DNA from: Bin80 sp965220935
GTDB lineage: Bacteria > Bacteroidota > Rhodothermia > Rhodothermales > Bin80
Direction: 5' to 3'
Assembly: GCA_965220935.1 (NCBI GenBank)
Contig: OZ244857.1
Span: forward strand, 992,001-1,056,000
Length of the DNA: 64,000 bases
Both the position numbers and the translations under genes were made by a program. Below are positions 37,356 to 47,727 of the stretch, in pieces. Under the pieces are notes generated by a model. That model had not been told where the DNA came from, ran no database searches, and saw only the letters and a list, made by a program, of their open reading frames with translations. The number at the start of each line of letters is the position of its first letter. Positions within the stretch are counted from its first letter, which is position 1.

Positions 37356-40118
37356 TCACCATTGGGCGAGTATAGATAGCGTCAAGCTCCGCCCAATCAG
37401 ATAACTCGTTTCGTCTATAAGAATTCTTTTCTCAGTTCCAAACTCGGCTCGTTCTATTAAGTAGCGATGCGCAGGATTTTGCCGTCCTAAAACATTCAAG
37501 AGATCAAACCTAATCTTAAATGTCCTCGTCATTGAACTAGGAATATTAACAGCCATTCCGAGATCTAATTGACTAAATGGTGCTAAATCATGGCCATCGG
37601 CTGTGGGGTCTTCAAATGAGTATTCCTCAAACTGTTCGGTATGGTCAATGTCAGAGCCAAGTAGGTCATAGTAAGCACGTTTATAGGCCCACTTTCGGCC
37701 CCATGCCCCATGCCATCGTATCATTCCCTCAAATGCAGGGATAGGTGTGAACATCGCTTTGACCTGTAATTGTTGCGGTACATTCCATGGAACGGGAATT
37801 AGTTTTGCCTCTTCTCCACGAAACGTATACTCTCGCTTTGATTCACTTCGCTCAAATCGAAGCGCTAAGTCCATTTTTGTGGTTTTCCGTCTTAGTTCAA
37901 TAGAACCGCCGTAGACTAAACCGTCTGTTTGTGTTACAAATTGATCAATCCGGGTCATCTCGGTTGAGTCAACTTCAATACTCCACAGGTTTGTGTAATC
38001 AATTCTATATAAGTCTTTCTGATCTTTGTAATAATACTCCAACCCGAGTTGCCAATCCGTCCATAGTTGGGCAGATAGATCAACACTATAATGGTTAGAG
38101 AGGGGTGCATCCAGTGTTTCGTCAATGGGTAGCCAGAAACGGGTTGACGGCACGATGCTACTGGGGCTGATCGTAGCAATCTCAAATTGGTTCAAAAATT
38201 GATGATAAATTCCTGAGGAGAGTTCAAGCGATATCCCATACCCACCGCGATAGAGTGATTTAAGCAACAATGCAACCCGAGGTTCAAAATACCATTTATC
38301 TTGAACCCGAAGCCGTGTGATTCGCAGGCCAGAAGTCAGTTCAATCCATGGGACAGGATTCCATAACTGCTGCAAATATCCAGATGAGACATGTGAGTTT
38401 CGCTCATGGTTGAGAACTCGGGGAAAGACATGCTGAATTCTGAAGTGGTGTTCAATCCAAGAAATATTCAAGCCGGCTTGTAATCGCCCCCAGCTATATT
38501 CTTGGTGTGCCGATAAGTCTAAATCGTTGTTGGAGAGTCCATTTTCATCACTGGTATTGACAGATACATAACGATATACATTAAAGGCAGCATGAACACT
38601 ATTTTGACGGTCAAGCCCCCCATAGTTATGTGCGAACGAATATTCACCCTTGCGGAAAGAGATCCGCCAATTTAATGCGTCAGCAATGGATCGCTTGACG
38701 TACAGACGGATACTACGATTTGTCCATGAATGACGATCGGGAGGGATGATGCGTGTTGTAGGCTTAGGGAGAGCAGAACGCAGTCGCCCTTCAAAATTAC
38801 TGTTTCCCGTGTAGATAGATACACCAATTTCATGGCCATCTTGTAATTCAAGTTTTGCCGCGGCATGAATATCATTAAAGCCAATATCAGGAATTGACGG
38901 GGCCGCCGCGGTTTGGAGCCGATCTACTAGTGTGTAATATCCTTGTTCATACACACGTTTCAAAGGATAAATACTCGCACGCATGAGAAATTCATCAGGG
39001 CGATTCCATTCACGCAATAACTGGTTCACACTCCCGCTACGTAAATTACTCCACCAATGATTCCAGATACTTGTTCGGAATGCACCAATCATAGAAAGTC
39101 TGCTACTCTCTAAATCCATACGACTAGCAAGGCGGGCATTGAATGAAATTGGATCTACTTGCAGTTCTATCGCTTTGTCAACGGATAGAGAATGTTCAGC
39201 GCTTATGATTCCAGCGAGATAGCTTCCGTACTCTGCGTCAAAGCCTGCCTTTCTAACGCTCACTGATTGAATTGCCAAGGGATTGAAGATTCCAAACAAT
39301 CCTAAATGAATGGGTTCATAGATAATACTTCCATCAAGTTTAAATTGGTGCTCACCAAGCCCACTACCCTGGATGTGAATATCGCTGGTGCTCACATCAA
39401 TGTAAAGGCCAGCGATATCTGTAAGATTACGCACCACATCAGGCGTCCCTAATCCTGTAATTTGCCTTAACTCTTCGGTACCACGGATATCCATCTGATA
39501 GGGGCGGTCGCCGATATTCAGATTTAATTCATCAAAGATCGGAGTGGCAATGACTTGTAAGGGGCGTTGCTCAATAATCCATTCTTTCATCCAGATATTC
39601 ATGGATTGAATAGAATCAGCTATAAGGACAACGGTATGATCTTGGGTTAAATATCCAATATGGCTGATTCGTATTTTTGCAGAGGGCGCTGGTTGAGAAG
39701 ATAAAATGAATTGACCATTGATATCTGAGGTTGATCCCTCGGCGGTTTCAATGAGCGCAATGTGTGCACCCTCTAAGGGGGCGCCCGTTTCCTCTGAATA
39801 CACCGATCCAATGAGAGTAGCAACCTGAGATTTCTTAGGCTGAAGAAAAAAAGTGCCGCTTGATTGGCGATAATAGGTAACGCCAGTTCCGCGCAGTAAA
39901 AACTCTAAGTCTGATTCTGCATCTTCGCCAATCGGCCTATTCCATTGGGTATAGCGCTCCTGAAGTGTATTTGAAGCATAGGAAACATCTACCCCCCAAA
40001 TGGATTGGTAATAATTGACCGCATCAATCAACGGTAAATTAGACTGTGCGGCTGATCGAGGGGCCAACCCAAATAATGATAAACCCAGAATCGCCGCGCA
40101 ACTTAATAATATGCGCAC
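37356..40118 (-). CDS. TonB-dependent outer-membrane receptor with STN and carboxypeptidase-like domains
   Basis: 920 residues: signal peptide (to about 24), STN domain (about 30-95; DLEFLLRGTGVTYYRQSS), CarboxypepD-regulatory-like domain (LIGSVYSEETGAPLEGAHIA), plug (LGTPDVVRNLTDIAGLYI, KLDGSIIYEPIHL) and a 22-strand-type barrel ending in SLTLSILAQW. The STN domain usually signals to a FecR-type anti-sigma factor, and both partners lie directly upstream (40179-41742), so expression is probably substrate-induced through that relay. The ligand is unknown; the family name alone does not prove iron uptake. Confidence 0.88.
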   Translation of the reverse strand: MRILLSCAAILGLSLFGLAPRSAAQSNLPLIDAVNYYQSIWGVDVSYASNTLQERYTQWNRPIGEDAESDLEFLLRGTGVTYYRQSSGTFFLQPKKSQVATLIGSVYSEETGAPLEGAHIALIETAEGSTSDINGQFILSSQPAPSAKIRISHIGYLTQDHTVVLIADSIQSMNIWMKEWIIEQRPLQVIATPIFDELNLNIGDRPYQMDIRGTEELRQITGLGTPDVVRNLTDIAGLYIDVSTSDIHIQGSGLGEHQFKLDGSIIYEPIHLGLFGIFNPLAIQSVSVRKAGFDAEYGSYLAGIISAEHSLSVDKAIELQVDPISFNARLASRMDLESSRLSMIGAFRTSIWNHWWSNLRSGSVNQLLREWNRPDEFLMRASIYPLKRVYEQGYYTLVDRLQTAAAPSIPDIGFNDIHAAAKLELQDGHEIGVSIYTGNSNFEGRLRSALPKPTTRIIPPDRHSWTNRSIRLYVKRSIADALNWRISFRKGEYSFAHNYGGLDRQNSVHAAFNVYRYVSVNTSDENGLSNNDLDLSAHQEYSWGRLQAGLNISWIEHHFRIQHVFPRVLNHERNSHVSSGYLQQLWNPVPWIELTSGLRITRLRVQDKWYFEPRVALLLKSLYRGGYGISLELSSGIYHQFLNQFEIATISPSSIVPSTRFWLPIDETLDAPLSNHYSVDLSAQLWTDWQLGLEYYYKDQKDLYRIDYTNLWSIEVDSTEMTRIDQFVTQTDGLVYGGSIELRRKTTKMDLALRFERSESKREYTFRGEEAKLIPVPWNVPQQLQVKAMFTPIPAFEGMIRWHGAWGRKWAYKRAYYDLLGSDIDHTEQFEEYSFEDPTADGHDLAPFSQLDLGMAVNIPSSMTRTFKIRFDLLNVLGRQNPAHRYLIERAEFGTEKRILIDETSYLIGRSLTLSILAQW

Positions 40119-40178
40119 GAAACAAAGCTATAAGCCAGTCTGCTATACAGTGACGAACTTGACTGCAGACAAGTTCGT

Positions 40179-41126
40179 CTAACGAGGTGTTAGAACGAAT
40201 CCGTCTGGAACAGCGCGATAGATGCAGTTTAACTCACGAATAGCACAAATGTCACGAATAATTTCCTCTGCACTCTCTGGAGATTGTTTGAAGATTCCAA
40301 TGGAACGAGATTTGAGACTTGGAGAGTCAAGAGTGATCTTAACATTGTAGCGCCGTTCAATTTCGGCGAGGACATTTGAAAGGGGTTGTCCAGAGAATTT
40401 AAAGCCGCCATCAATCCACGGAACCGTCTCAGGTTCGGTATCAGGTGTTTGAATAATCAATGGTTTTTCACCTTTGGAACCAATATGTGCGGATTCTCCA
40501 GCATTTAGAGTCACCGATAGATCAGAATCACTCAATGGAGTGAAGCGTACTTGGCCGGTTTTAACGGAGACATTTGTGGTTGCATTAAGCTCGTCAGGCC
40601 AAGATCGAACATTAAATGAGGTGCCCAAAACTTCGGTCACTGCGTCAAACGATTCAACGGTAAATGGAATATTATCGTGCTCAACATTCAAAAATATTTC
40701 TCCTTCCTCAAGAGTTAGTTCACGGGAGGATTCACCAAAGTCATTGTGATATTGAATATGAGAGCCGCTGTTAAGCATGAGTGTAGTACCATCAGGTAGC
40801 TCATAGGTCAGTTGCTGTCCAAATGGGGCGATCACAGAAGTAGGCTGTTGCAGAGAAAAGATGACGCCCACCGATAGAATAACAGCGATGCAAGCTGCAA
40901 GCGCCAACGAATTTCTCAAGGTCATCATGCGAATAATGCGTGGCTGCGTGGCTTTACTGATTAACGTCCACAGGCTGTCACCAACATCCTCAAGTGATTG
41001 AGATGAGGGCTCATCAGAATAATAGCTTGACGCAAGCTCCCAGACGCGCAAGGTATCAGGAATCTCAGAGTATTCCAGATTATCTAAAATTTCATCAGGG
41101 AGGGGGGGATTATGATCGGTGCGCAT
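40179..41126 (-). CDS. fecR: FecR-type anti-sigma factor
   Basis: 315 residues. Cytoplasmic N-terminal sigma-binding helices, one transmembrane segment (LRNSLALAACIAVILSVGVI, about 76-96), then a periplasmic FecR domain with TYELPDGTTLMLNSGSHIQY, TLEEGEIFLNVEHD and FDAVTEVLGTSFNVRSWPDE, and a C-terminal STN-like (DUF4974) part (LSNVLAEIERRYNVKI). It overlaps the sigma gene by 17 bp and lies 60 bp before the receptor. Together these form the three-component relay typical of Bacteroidota. Confidence 0.9.
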   Translation of the reverse strand: MRTDHNPPLPDEILDNLEYSEIPDTLRVWELASSYYSDEPSSQSLEDVGDSLWTLISKATQPRIIRMMTLRNSLALAACIAVILSVGVIFSLQQPTSVIAPFGQQLTYELPDGTTLMLNSGSHIQYHNDFGESSRELTLEEGEIFLNVEHDNIPFTVESFDAVTEVLGTSFNVRSWPDELNATTNVSVKTGQVRFTPLSDSDLSVTLNAGESAHIGSKGEKPLIIQTPDTEPETVPWIDGGFKFSGQPLSNVLAEIERRYNVKITLDSPSLKSRSIGIFKQSPESAEEIIRDICAIRELNCIYRAVPDGFVLTPR

Positions 41127-41742
41127 GTTCCTGAGATTCTTTATACAACGCTTGAAGTTTGAGACGAAGGTCTTTTAATGCGAGCAATACATGAGTGTTG
41201 ACTGTGCGGGGATTAAGATTCATGACTTCGGCAATTTCAGCATGGGTAAGCCCTTCAAAGCGACTGAGCTTAAAAGCTTGGCGTCGCCGTGGAGGCAGGC
41301 TATCAATCCATTGCTTAACATTGTCCTCAAGCATGCCAAGATTGACTTGTTCGTCGGGTTCTGGAGCCGTTTCAGTGAGAGTTTCATCTGCGTCTAATGT
41401 GTCTGAATAATGAGAGTCGCGCAATAAGTTGAGTGCTTTGTTACGCACGATGGTGTACATGAAAGCGAGAAGCGATTTTTCTGGATCAAGCGTCTTCCGC
41501 TTTTCCCAGAGTGTAACAAATGCATCTTGCACGATATCTCTTGAAACATCTTCATCTTCAGTATATCTCCAGCAAAACCGAATGAGAGTCACATGGAGTG
41601 ATTCAAACAACTCCTTAAAAGCATCCCTATCGGATTTGGCTAACCGCCGACTGACGTCCGACAGGTCTTTTGACGAAGAAGTTGCTCTCTTATTTTTGTC
41701 ACTCAGTTTCGCTGTATGTCTATTCTGTTTCATGTAATACAC
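41110..41742 (-). CDS. FecI-like ECF sigma-70 factor
   Basis: 210 residues. Region 2: FKELFESLHVTLIRFCWRYT, DIVQDAFVTLWEKR. Region 4: LPPRRRQAFKLSRFEGLTHA, EIAEVMNLNPRTVNTHV. The first about 35 residues are Lys/Ser-rich and the true start could be internal. It belongs with the overlapping fecR and the TonB receptor downstream, and presumably directs receptor transcription. Confidence 0.9.
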   Translation of the reverse strand: MYYMKQNRHTAKLSDKNKRATSSSKDLSDVSRRLAKSDRDAFKELFESLHVTLIRFCWRYTEDEDVSRDIVQDAFVTLWEKRKTLDPEKSLLAFMYTIVRNKALNLLRDSHYSDTLDADETLTETAPEPDEQVNLGMLEDNVKQWIDSLPPRRRQAFKLSRFEGLTHAEIAEVMNLNPRTVNTHVLLALKDLRLKLQALYKESQEHAHRS

Positions 41743-41900
41743 ATGGTTAACGATGCATGATGAATGTTTCAGAAAAAAAATATAGAGTGATATACAATTC
41801 TTTTTTCAGTAACATCTTGTATTCATCAATTTTTATTAGATATTAAGCCAAAAAGTTAAAAATTTAGTTGAATATCCATGACGAGTGAATTGAACGGAAA

Positions 41901-43253
41901 TTATGCCATGACTCCTGCAAGAGTTGCGGTCATTAAGTTGGCCAGTGTACCGACTAGAACTGCTTTAACTCCTAATTCCGCTATCAGGGGACGTTGATTG
42001 GGAGCAAGTGGTCCGATACCGCCTAATTGTATTGCGATGGATGAGAAGTTTGCAAATCCACACAATGCAAAGGTGGCCATGATAATAGATTTTTGAGAGA
42101 TAGCTCCTGCTTGTATTGTGTCGGCAAGTTGCAAATAAGCGACAAATTCATTGGCTACAATTTTATATCCTAGCATGGATCCTACTTCTACTATATCTTG
42201 ACTGGGAACCCCTATAGCCCAAGCAATCGGGGATAGCCCCCATCCTAACAATTTACCCAAAGTCAAGTCAGCCCCAATAAGATGACCACCCCATCCTACA
42301 AAAAAATCAATCATGGCCAGTAGAGCGATAAAAGCTAGAAGGATTGCAGAGATATTCAGAACGAGCTGGAGTCCATCACGGGCACCACTTGCGGCCGCAT
42401 CAATTACATTTTTTGAGTCAACAATTTTGGGGAGTTCAACGCGTCCGAGTGTAAGGGGCTGATGGGTTTCTGGAACGATAATTTTACTGAGGATGATTGC
42501 AGCAGGAGCGGCCATAAGGCTGGCCCCGAGGAGATGTTCGGCAAATTTTAGTTGAGACATATCCAGAGGAATGCCTTGCATCGCCGCATATGGCACAGCT
42601 AAAAATGCGATGTAAGCAGCCATGACTCCGCCAGCCATGGTTGACATACCGGCACTCATAAGTGTCATGACTTCTGAGCGGGTCATTTTTTCTAAGTAGG
42701 GACGTATGACCAGAGGTGCTTCAGTTTGACCAACGAAGACATTTGCGGCAACAGAGAGAGATTCTGCTCCACTTGATTTGAGTAATGTAACAGCAATCCG
42801 CGCCATGAACTTTACGATCCATTGCATCACTCCGAGATGGTACAATATTGCCATCAATGATGCGAAGAAAATAATCGTTGGCAATACTTGAAATGCGATG
42901 GCCGTTCCCCAACTCTGACCGATGACTAGAGGGGTACCAGAGTCCATACTTCCAGAAGGAGGAATTGCGATATCTCCAAGTACAAATCGTGCACCTTCGG
43001 TTGTAAATTCCAAAATTGCGACAAAAAATGTACCGATTCCAGAGAATAGGAGTTTAGGCCATCCTAGTGGTGCGAAGAATTCACCCATGGCATTCCCTTT
43101 GAGCACAAAGAGGGCAATGATGATTTGTGAGAAAATTCCAAGTAGAATGAGTCGCCAATTTGCTAAACGCCTATTTTCAGAGAATAGAAGTGCAAGACCA
43201 ATGATAGTTGCAAGTCCGATCAGAGCGCGACCGATAGAAATAGCAAAATCCAT
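41901..43253 (-). CDS. Concentrative nucleoside transporter (NupC/CNT family)
   Basis: 450 residues, polytopic. The CNT pattern is clear: VLPTIIFFASLMAILYHLGV, NVFVGQTEAPLVIRPYLEKM (the Gly-Gln-Thr-Glu-Ala-Pro nucleoside site), MSTMAGGVMAAYIAFL and the C-terminal ATFALCGFANFSSIAIQLGG. These are H+- or Na+-driven nucleoside importers of the inner membrane. Monocistronic, facing the sigma/fecR operon side from upstream on the same strand with a 158-bp gap. Confidence 0.9.
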   Translation of the reverse strand: MDFAISIGRALIGLATIIGLALLFSENRRLANWRLILLGIFSQIIIALFVLKGNAMGEFFAPLGWPKLLFSGIGTFFVAILEFTTEGARFVLGDIAIPPSGSMDSGTPLVIGQSWGTAIAFQVLPTIIFFASLMAILYHLGVMQWIVKFMARIAVTLLKSSGAESLSVAANVFVGQTEAPLVIRPYLEKMTRSEVMTLMSAGMSTMAGGVMAAYIAFLAVPYAAMQGIPLDMSQLKFAEHLLGASLMAAPAAIILSKIIVPETHQPLTLGRVELPKIVDSKNVIDAAASGARDGLQLVLNISAILLAFIALLAMIDFFVGWGGHLIGADLTLGKLLGWGLSPIAWAIGVPSQDIVEVGSMLGYKIVANEFVAYLQLADTIQAGAISQKSIIMATFALCGFANFSSIAIQLGGIGPLAPNQRPLIAELGVKAVLVGTLANLMTATLAGVMA

Positions 43254-43539
43254 GGGGTCAAATTAGGTTATTGATGGTTTGAATGGAATGTGATCAAATG
43301 TACGGATGACATAAACGATCTCTACATTTTTGAAAGATTAATGATGCAGATAATGCATTATTGGCTAAATTAAGGCAAAATGATATAGCCATACTCAATG
43401 GTGTCATGTTTCATGGATCACACCTTGATTTTTAAATGAAGGTGATCATGGCGCTAATCATCAAGATATCAGTACCATCATTGGCCTAAGAATTTTCAGA
43501 AATGTCTATCTACAGGGGTAAACTTCACCATAGTTCAGA

Positions 43540-45813
43540 ATGAGTGAAATTGATACCAGTCCAATTCTTTATGGACTCAATGATCGACAAAGAGAGGCGG
43601 TACTGACAACAGATGGTCCGCTTCTAGTGATTGCAGGGCCTGGATCTGGAAAAACGCGGGTGCTGACATGTCGTATCGCTTGGCTGTTGGCTGCTGAAAA
43701 AGCTGCCTCCTATCAAATCCTTGCCCTTACTTTTACCAATAAAGCAGCCAAGGAAATGAATGATCGTGTGAAAAAGCTCATCCCATCTCATATGACCAAC
43801 GGGATGTGGATAGGCACGTTTCATGCTCTAATGGCTAGGCTATTACGGATTGAAGCCGAGCATCTTGGGTTCACATCAGATTTTACGATTTACGACACAG
43901 ATGACTCGGAAAGGCAGATCAAGCAACTGATTGTTGACCACAACTATGATCCAAAACAAATCAAGCCCCGCATCGTTCGGAGCTATATATCATTGGCTAA
44001 AAATAAGAGGATGACATCTGATCAAATGAAGTTAGAGGCTAAGAGTCGTAGTGCTGAGATAGCTGCTAAACTCTACGATCCATATGCCGTGGCTCTCAAG
44101 ACATCAAATGCACTTGATTTTGATGATTTACTTGTGAAACCTCTTGATCTATTTTCACAGGTTCCTGAAGTGCTATCAAAGTATCAACGTAAATGGTCGT
44201 ATATCTTGATTGATGAATATCAGGATACAAATCATGTGCAATACATGTTAGCCAAGAATCTATCTGAGATGCATAGAAATCTGTGTGTTGTTGGTGACGA
44301 TGCGCAGAGCATTTATTCATTTAGAGGTGCTGATATCAATAATATATTTTCATTTGAGCGTGACTTTGTTGATGGAAAGAGAGTTTGTCTGGAGGAAAAT
44401 TACCGATCCACTTCAGCGATTCTCACCCTTGCAGATTCTGTCATTTCTAATAATAGGCAACGAATTGAGAAGACGCTTTGGACGGCAAATGAAATCGGTA
44501 AACCAGTTGCATTGATAGAAACTCATAGCGATCTTGATGAAGCCCAGCGTGTGGTTCGAATTATCAGGGAGGAAATGCCTCGTGGTGGTTATCGGTTTCA
44601 GGACTTTGCAATTCTCTACCGTACCAATGTTCAGAGTCGAGTCTTTGAAGATGCATTACGCAAAGTAGGTGTGCCATATCAGATCGTTGGTGGGATTTCA
44701 TTTTACCTGCGCAAGGAGGTTAAGGATGCGATCGCGTACTTACGGTTGTTGGTTAACCCTGATGATTTATCCAGTTTTCAGCGTGTGGTGAATTATCCAT
44801 CAAGAGGCATTGGCTTAAAGTCGATACAGAAGATCACAGAATTTATACGCCAGGAGGCATTAACGCTCAGCGATGGACTCAAACAAATTGAACATCTTCC
44901 GATCCAGAAACGTGCTCAGAATGCGCTGATAGGTTTTGTCCAAATGATCCGAGATCATTCTCAGAGAGCACAGCTTGGCCAAAATCCAAGCAAAATTGCC
45001 TCCTCACTTTTTCGTGAGTCAGGGTTATTTGATGATCTTGAATCCGATGAAACGATGACGGGTCAGGGTCGGATAGAAAATCTTCGAGAGTTCCTTAATG
45101 GCTTAGAGGAGTATGTCAATGAGAACGAAACTCACTCGTTGAGTAGTTTTCTACAAGACATTTCTTTACTGACAGATGCCGACGATCAAATTAGTACAGA
45201 TCAGGTGACACTCATGACGCTTCATGCGTCAAAGGGACTTGAGTTCTCAATAGTCTTTATAGCGGGCTTAGAAGATGGTGTATTACCGTTAATACGGGAA
45301 AACACTATTACACCACAGCAGATTGAAGAAGAACGACGTCTGCTTTATGTTGGGATCACTAGGGCGAAGTCTCGATTGTATTTGTCATGGGCAAAGTCCC
45401 GATTCCGATACGGAGGAAGGGTGGAATACAATGCGCCAAGTCGCTTTGTTGATGAGCTCAATGATCAGGATATCAATACTCGTCAATCCGCATTGAAGAC
45501 ACCACCTGTTTCTCGTCGCAAAATTCCATCACATCCTATACCTACTCATCAACGTTCTAAGTCTGGGCCGTCCAAGGCTAAAAAAAATAGAGGAACGTCT
45601 CCGAGTTCGGCTACGTCAAAGACTGCTCATTACATGAATGAGCATTTTTCTCAATTTAAGAGTGGTGTTCGCGTAAGGCATAAAACCTATGGAAATGGTA
45701 AAATTATCAATGTTGAAGGAGAGGGTTCTTCAATGACAGTAACGGTACGGTTTGAAAAATTTGGCCATCGAATGATGAGAGTGGCCCTTGCTCCAATAAA
45801 GATCATTGAATAA
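43540..45813 (+). CDS. pcrA: UvrD/PcrA-type SF1A DNA helicase
   Basis: 757 residues. Motif I GPGSGKTRVLTCRIAWLL (about 32-40), Ia TFTNKAAKEM, motif II LIDEYQDTN, III VVGDDAQSIYSFRGAD, IV NYRSTS, V VTLMTLHASKGLEF, VI RRLLYVGITRAK. The C-terminal Tudor-like fold (GVRVRHKTYGNGKIINVEGE) is typical of PcrA, which contacts RNA polymerase. Functions in nucleotide excision repair, replication restart and anti-recombination. Promoter region 43254-43539 is shared with the divergent transporter. Confidence 0.92.
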   Translation: MSEIDTSPILYGLNDRQREAVLTTDGPLLVIAGPGSGKTRVLTCRIAWLLAAEKAASYQILALTFTNKAAKEMNDRVKKLIPSHMTNGMWIGTFHALMARLLRIEAEHLGFTSDFTIYDTDDSERQIKQLIVDHNYDPKQIKPRIVRSYISLAKNKRMTSDQMKLEAKSRSAEIAAKLYDPYAVALKTSNALDFDDLLVKPLDLFSQVPEVLSKYQRKWSYILIDEYQDTNHVQYMLAKNLSEMHRNLCVVGDDAQSIYSFRGADINNIFSFERDFVDGKRVCLEENYRSTSAILTLADSVISNNRQRIEKTLWTANEIGKPVALIETHSDLDEAQRVVRIIREEMPRGGYRFQDFAILYRTNVQSRVFEDALRKVGVPYQIVGGISFYLRKEVKDAIAYLRLLVNPDDLSSFQRVVNYPSRGIGLKSIQKITEFIRQEALTLSDGLKQIEHLPIQKRAQNALIGFVQMIRDHSQRAQLGQNPSKIASSLFRESGLFDDLESDETMTGQGRIENLREFLNGLEEYVNENETHSLSSFLQDISLLTDADDQISTDQVTLMTLHASKGLEFSIVFIAGLEDGVLPLIRENTITPQQIEEERRLLYVGITRAKSRLYLSWAKSRFRYGGRVEYNAPSRFVDELNDQDINTRQSALKTPPVSRRKIPSHPIPTHQRSKSGPSKAKKNRGTSPSSATSKTAHYMNEHFSQFKSGVRVRHKTYGNGKIINVEGEGSSMTVTVRFEKFGHRMMRVALAPIKIIE

Positions 45814-45963
45814 GTGATATTTTTACTGATAGTATATAAAATCTATTCTTCATCATTACGGAGTTACTTATTTCATGAGCATTAAAACATGCGCAATAAA
45901 ATGAAGAGCAGGTATGCGTGAATGTGCTGAGTTGGACGCTCATTGTTGTGATTACTCAATTTA

Positions 45964-47433
45964 ATGACTATTTGGGAGCCTATTCGTGACTATCAGCAAG
46001 ATCCTGCTGAGTTATCTACTAGGGAGTTCTCGGCATTATCTTTACTTTGGCATGAACAACGTGAGCAGCTAACGGATGTGAGGGGTTTTGACAGGCGCAT
46101 TAACAGAAAATGGGCTATTGAAACAGGCCAAATTGAGAGACTATATTCTTTTGATCGTGGAACTACTGAGACCCTGATTGAAAGGGGGTTGAGTGCTGAG
46201 TTGATCGCTCACCAAGTTCCATCAGGTCAGGCTGAGCGGACAATCGCAATGATCAACGATCAACGGCATGCAATTGAGGGCGTTTTTTCATTTGTAAAGA
46301 ATGAGCGTGAATTATCTACTAGTTTCATTAAAGAATTGCATGCCATATTTATAAATAACCAAAAAACCACCGAAGCAATTGATCAATTTGGAAACTCCGT
46401 CAAGTTGACAATAGAACCTGGCAAGTACAAAAAGATTCCCAATAACCCTACAAGGCCTAATGGTCAGGTTCACGTTTACTGCCCACCTGAGCATGTTGAT
46501 TCAGAGATGGAGCGTTTGATTGGGTTACACCGAGAACATCTGGCCAATAGCATTTCCCCTGAAGTAGAAGCAGCGTGGCTTCATCATAGATTTACTCAAA
46601 TTCATCCATTCACTGATGGCAATGGGCGGGTTGCAAGGGCGCTTGCAACAATGATTTTGATTCAAGGGGGGAGTTTCCCGTTGATTGTTCCAGACGAAAG
46701 ACGCGCTCAATATATTGATGCATTAGAGCATGCAGATAATGGAAGTTTAGATTTTCTTGTGAAATTTTTTGTGGCCACCCTCAAACGGGAATTTATTCAT
46801 GCATTTGGTGGGGGTGAAAATACCGACCTACATTTAAATCTAAGAGAACGAGTTGAATTGATTGGGGAGATGTTTAGCAAGCCACAAGATGATTTACAGG
46901 GAGAAGTTAATGATTCAGCGTACTATGCTCGTGAACTTCATGATCTTGCTATGGATCAATTAAAAGAGTTGCAAGATCAGCTAAAAGAGAAAATACATGC
47001 AAAATTCACCCTATCTGTTGATGAAGCAAAGAGTGACAATATAGAACAGAATAATTATTTCCGTAATCAAATTATTCATGCGGCCAGAAAGCTAAACTAT
47101 AAAGCCGACACCGCACAGTATCGCTCATGGGTTCGCATGTGTATAATAGAGAATTTCAGAGAATGCTCAATATTAGTTTCGTTTCACGGAATTGGAGTTG
47201 GCATTACGGGGGTTCTCGTATGCTCAGCCATTTGGTTTGAGAAGATGTTGATGAGTAGAGATGAATTTGAAATAGGAAATATAATTCCGATATGCACAGA
47301 GGTTTTTCTGATCAATCCGAAACAGAATCTTCAAGACATAAGGCTAGACTATGAAGATTGGCTGGATTCATCCATTGAAAGGGGGCTTACTTTATGGCAA
47401 GACTCACTTCTCAAAGATCAAAACCATGGATAG
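45964..47433 (+). CDS. Fic-domain protein (probable AMP transferase)
   Basis: 489 residues. The Fic catalytic motif is intact: IHPFTDGNGRVARALA (about 213-225), with His, Asp and both Gly/Arg. The upstream flap region GKYKKIPNNPTRP is present. The typical N-terminal inhibitory helix (Ser/Thr-x-x-x-Glu-Gly) appears as RHAIEGVF, where the Ser/Thr position is Arg. The C-terminal about 200 residues contain a helical segment (LHDLAMDQLKELQDQLKEKI) of unknown role. Fic proteins transfer AMP or other phosphates to target hydroxyls. No antitoxin gene is adjacent. It lies in an accessory stretch before the restriction gene. Confidence 0.87.
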   Translation: MTIWEPIRDYQQDPAELSTREFSALSLLWHEQREQLTDVRGFDRRINRKWAIETGQIERLYSFDRGTTETLIERGLSAELIAHQVPSGQAERTIAMINDQRHAIEGVFSFVKNERELSTSFIKELHAIFINNQKTTEAIDQFGNSVKLTIEPGKYKKIPNNPTRPNGQVHVYCPPEHVDSEMERLIGLHREHLANSISPEVEAAWLHHRFTQIHPFTDGNGRVARALATMILIQGGSFPLIVPDERRAQYIDALEHADNGSLDFLVKFFVATLKREFIHAFGGGENTDLHLNLRERVELIGEMFSKPQDDLQGEVNDSAYYARELHDLAMDQLKELQDQLKEKIHAKFTLSVDEAKSDNIEQNNYFRNQIIHAARKLNYKADTAQYRSWVRMCIIENFRECSILVSFHGIGVGITGVLVCSAIWFEKMLMSRDEFEIGNIIPICTEVFLINPKQNLQDIRLDYEDWLDSSIERGLTLWQDSLLKDQNHG

Positions 47434-47727
47434 TGGAGTCAAAGAATCTTCAAATCTATGATGTATCATCACAAGATAAAATCCTTTTCGGTACTGGCAA
47501 TGTTGCGTGTAATCAATAGCCATTCGCCACTGATACCATTGCAAACTTGCTATACACAATAGTGAAACAAATTTTTCGCCAACTTTCTAATGATTAGGAT
47601 ATAAAAGTATAAACTTCTTCCGCCCCCATTTTCAAGATTTCCGCAGGAAAAAATCCACTGGGTTTGCAAATGTGAAAAAAAATATGTATCATATCACATT
47701 GATTCTAAATTCATCTATCATAGTAGT

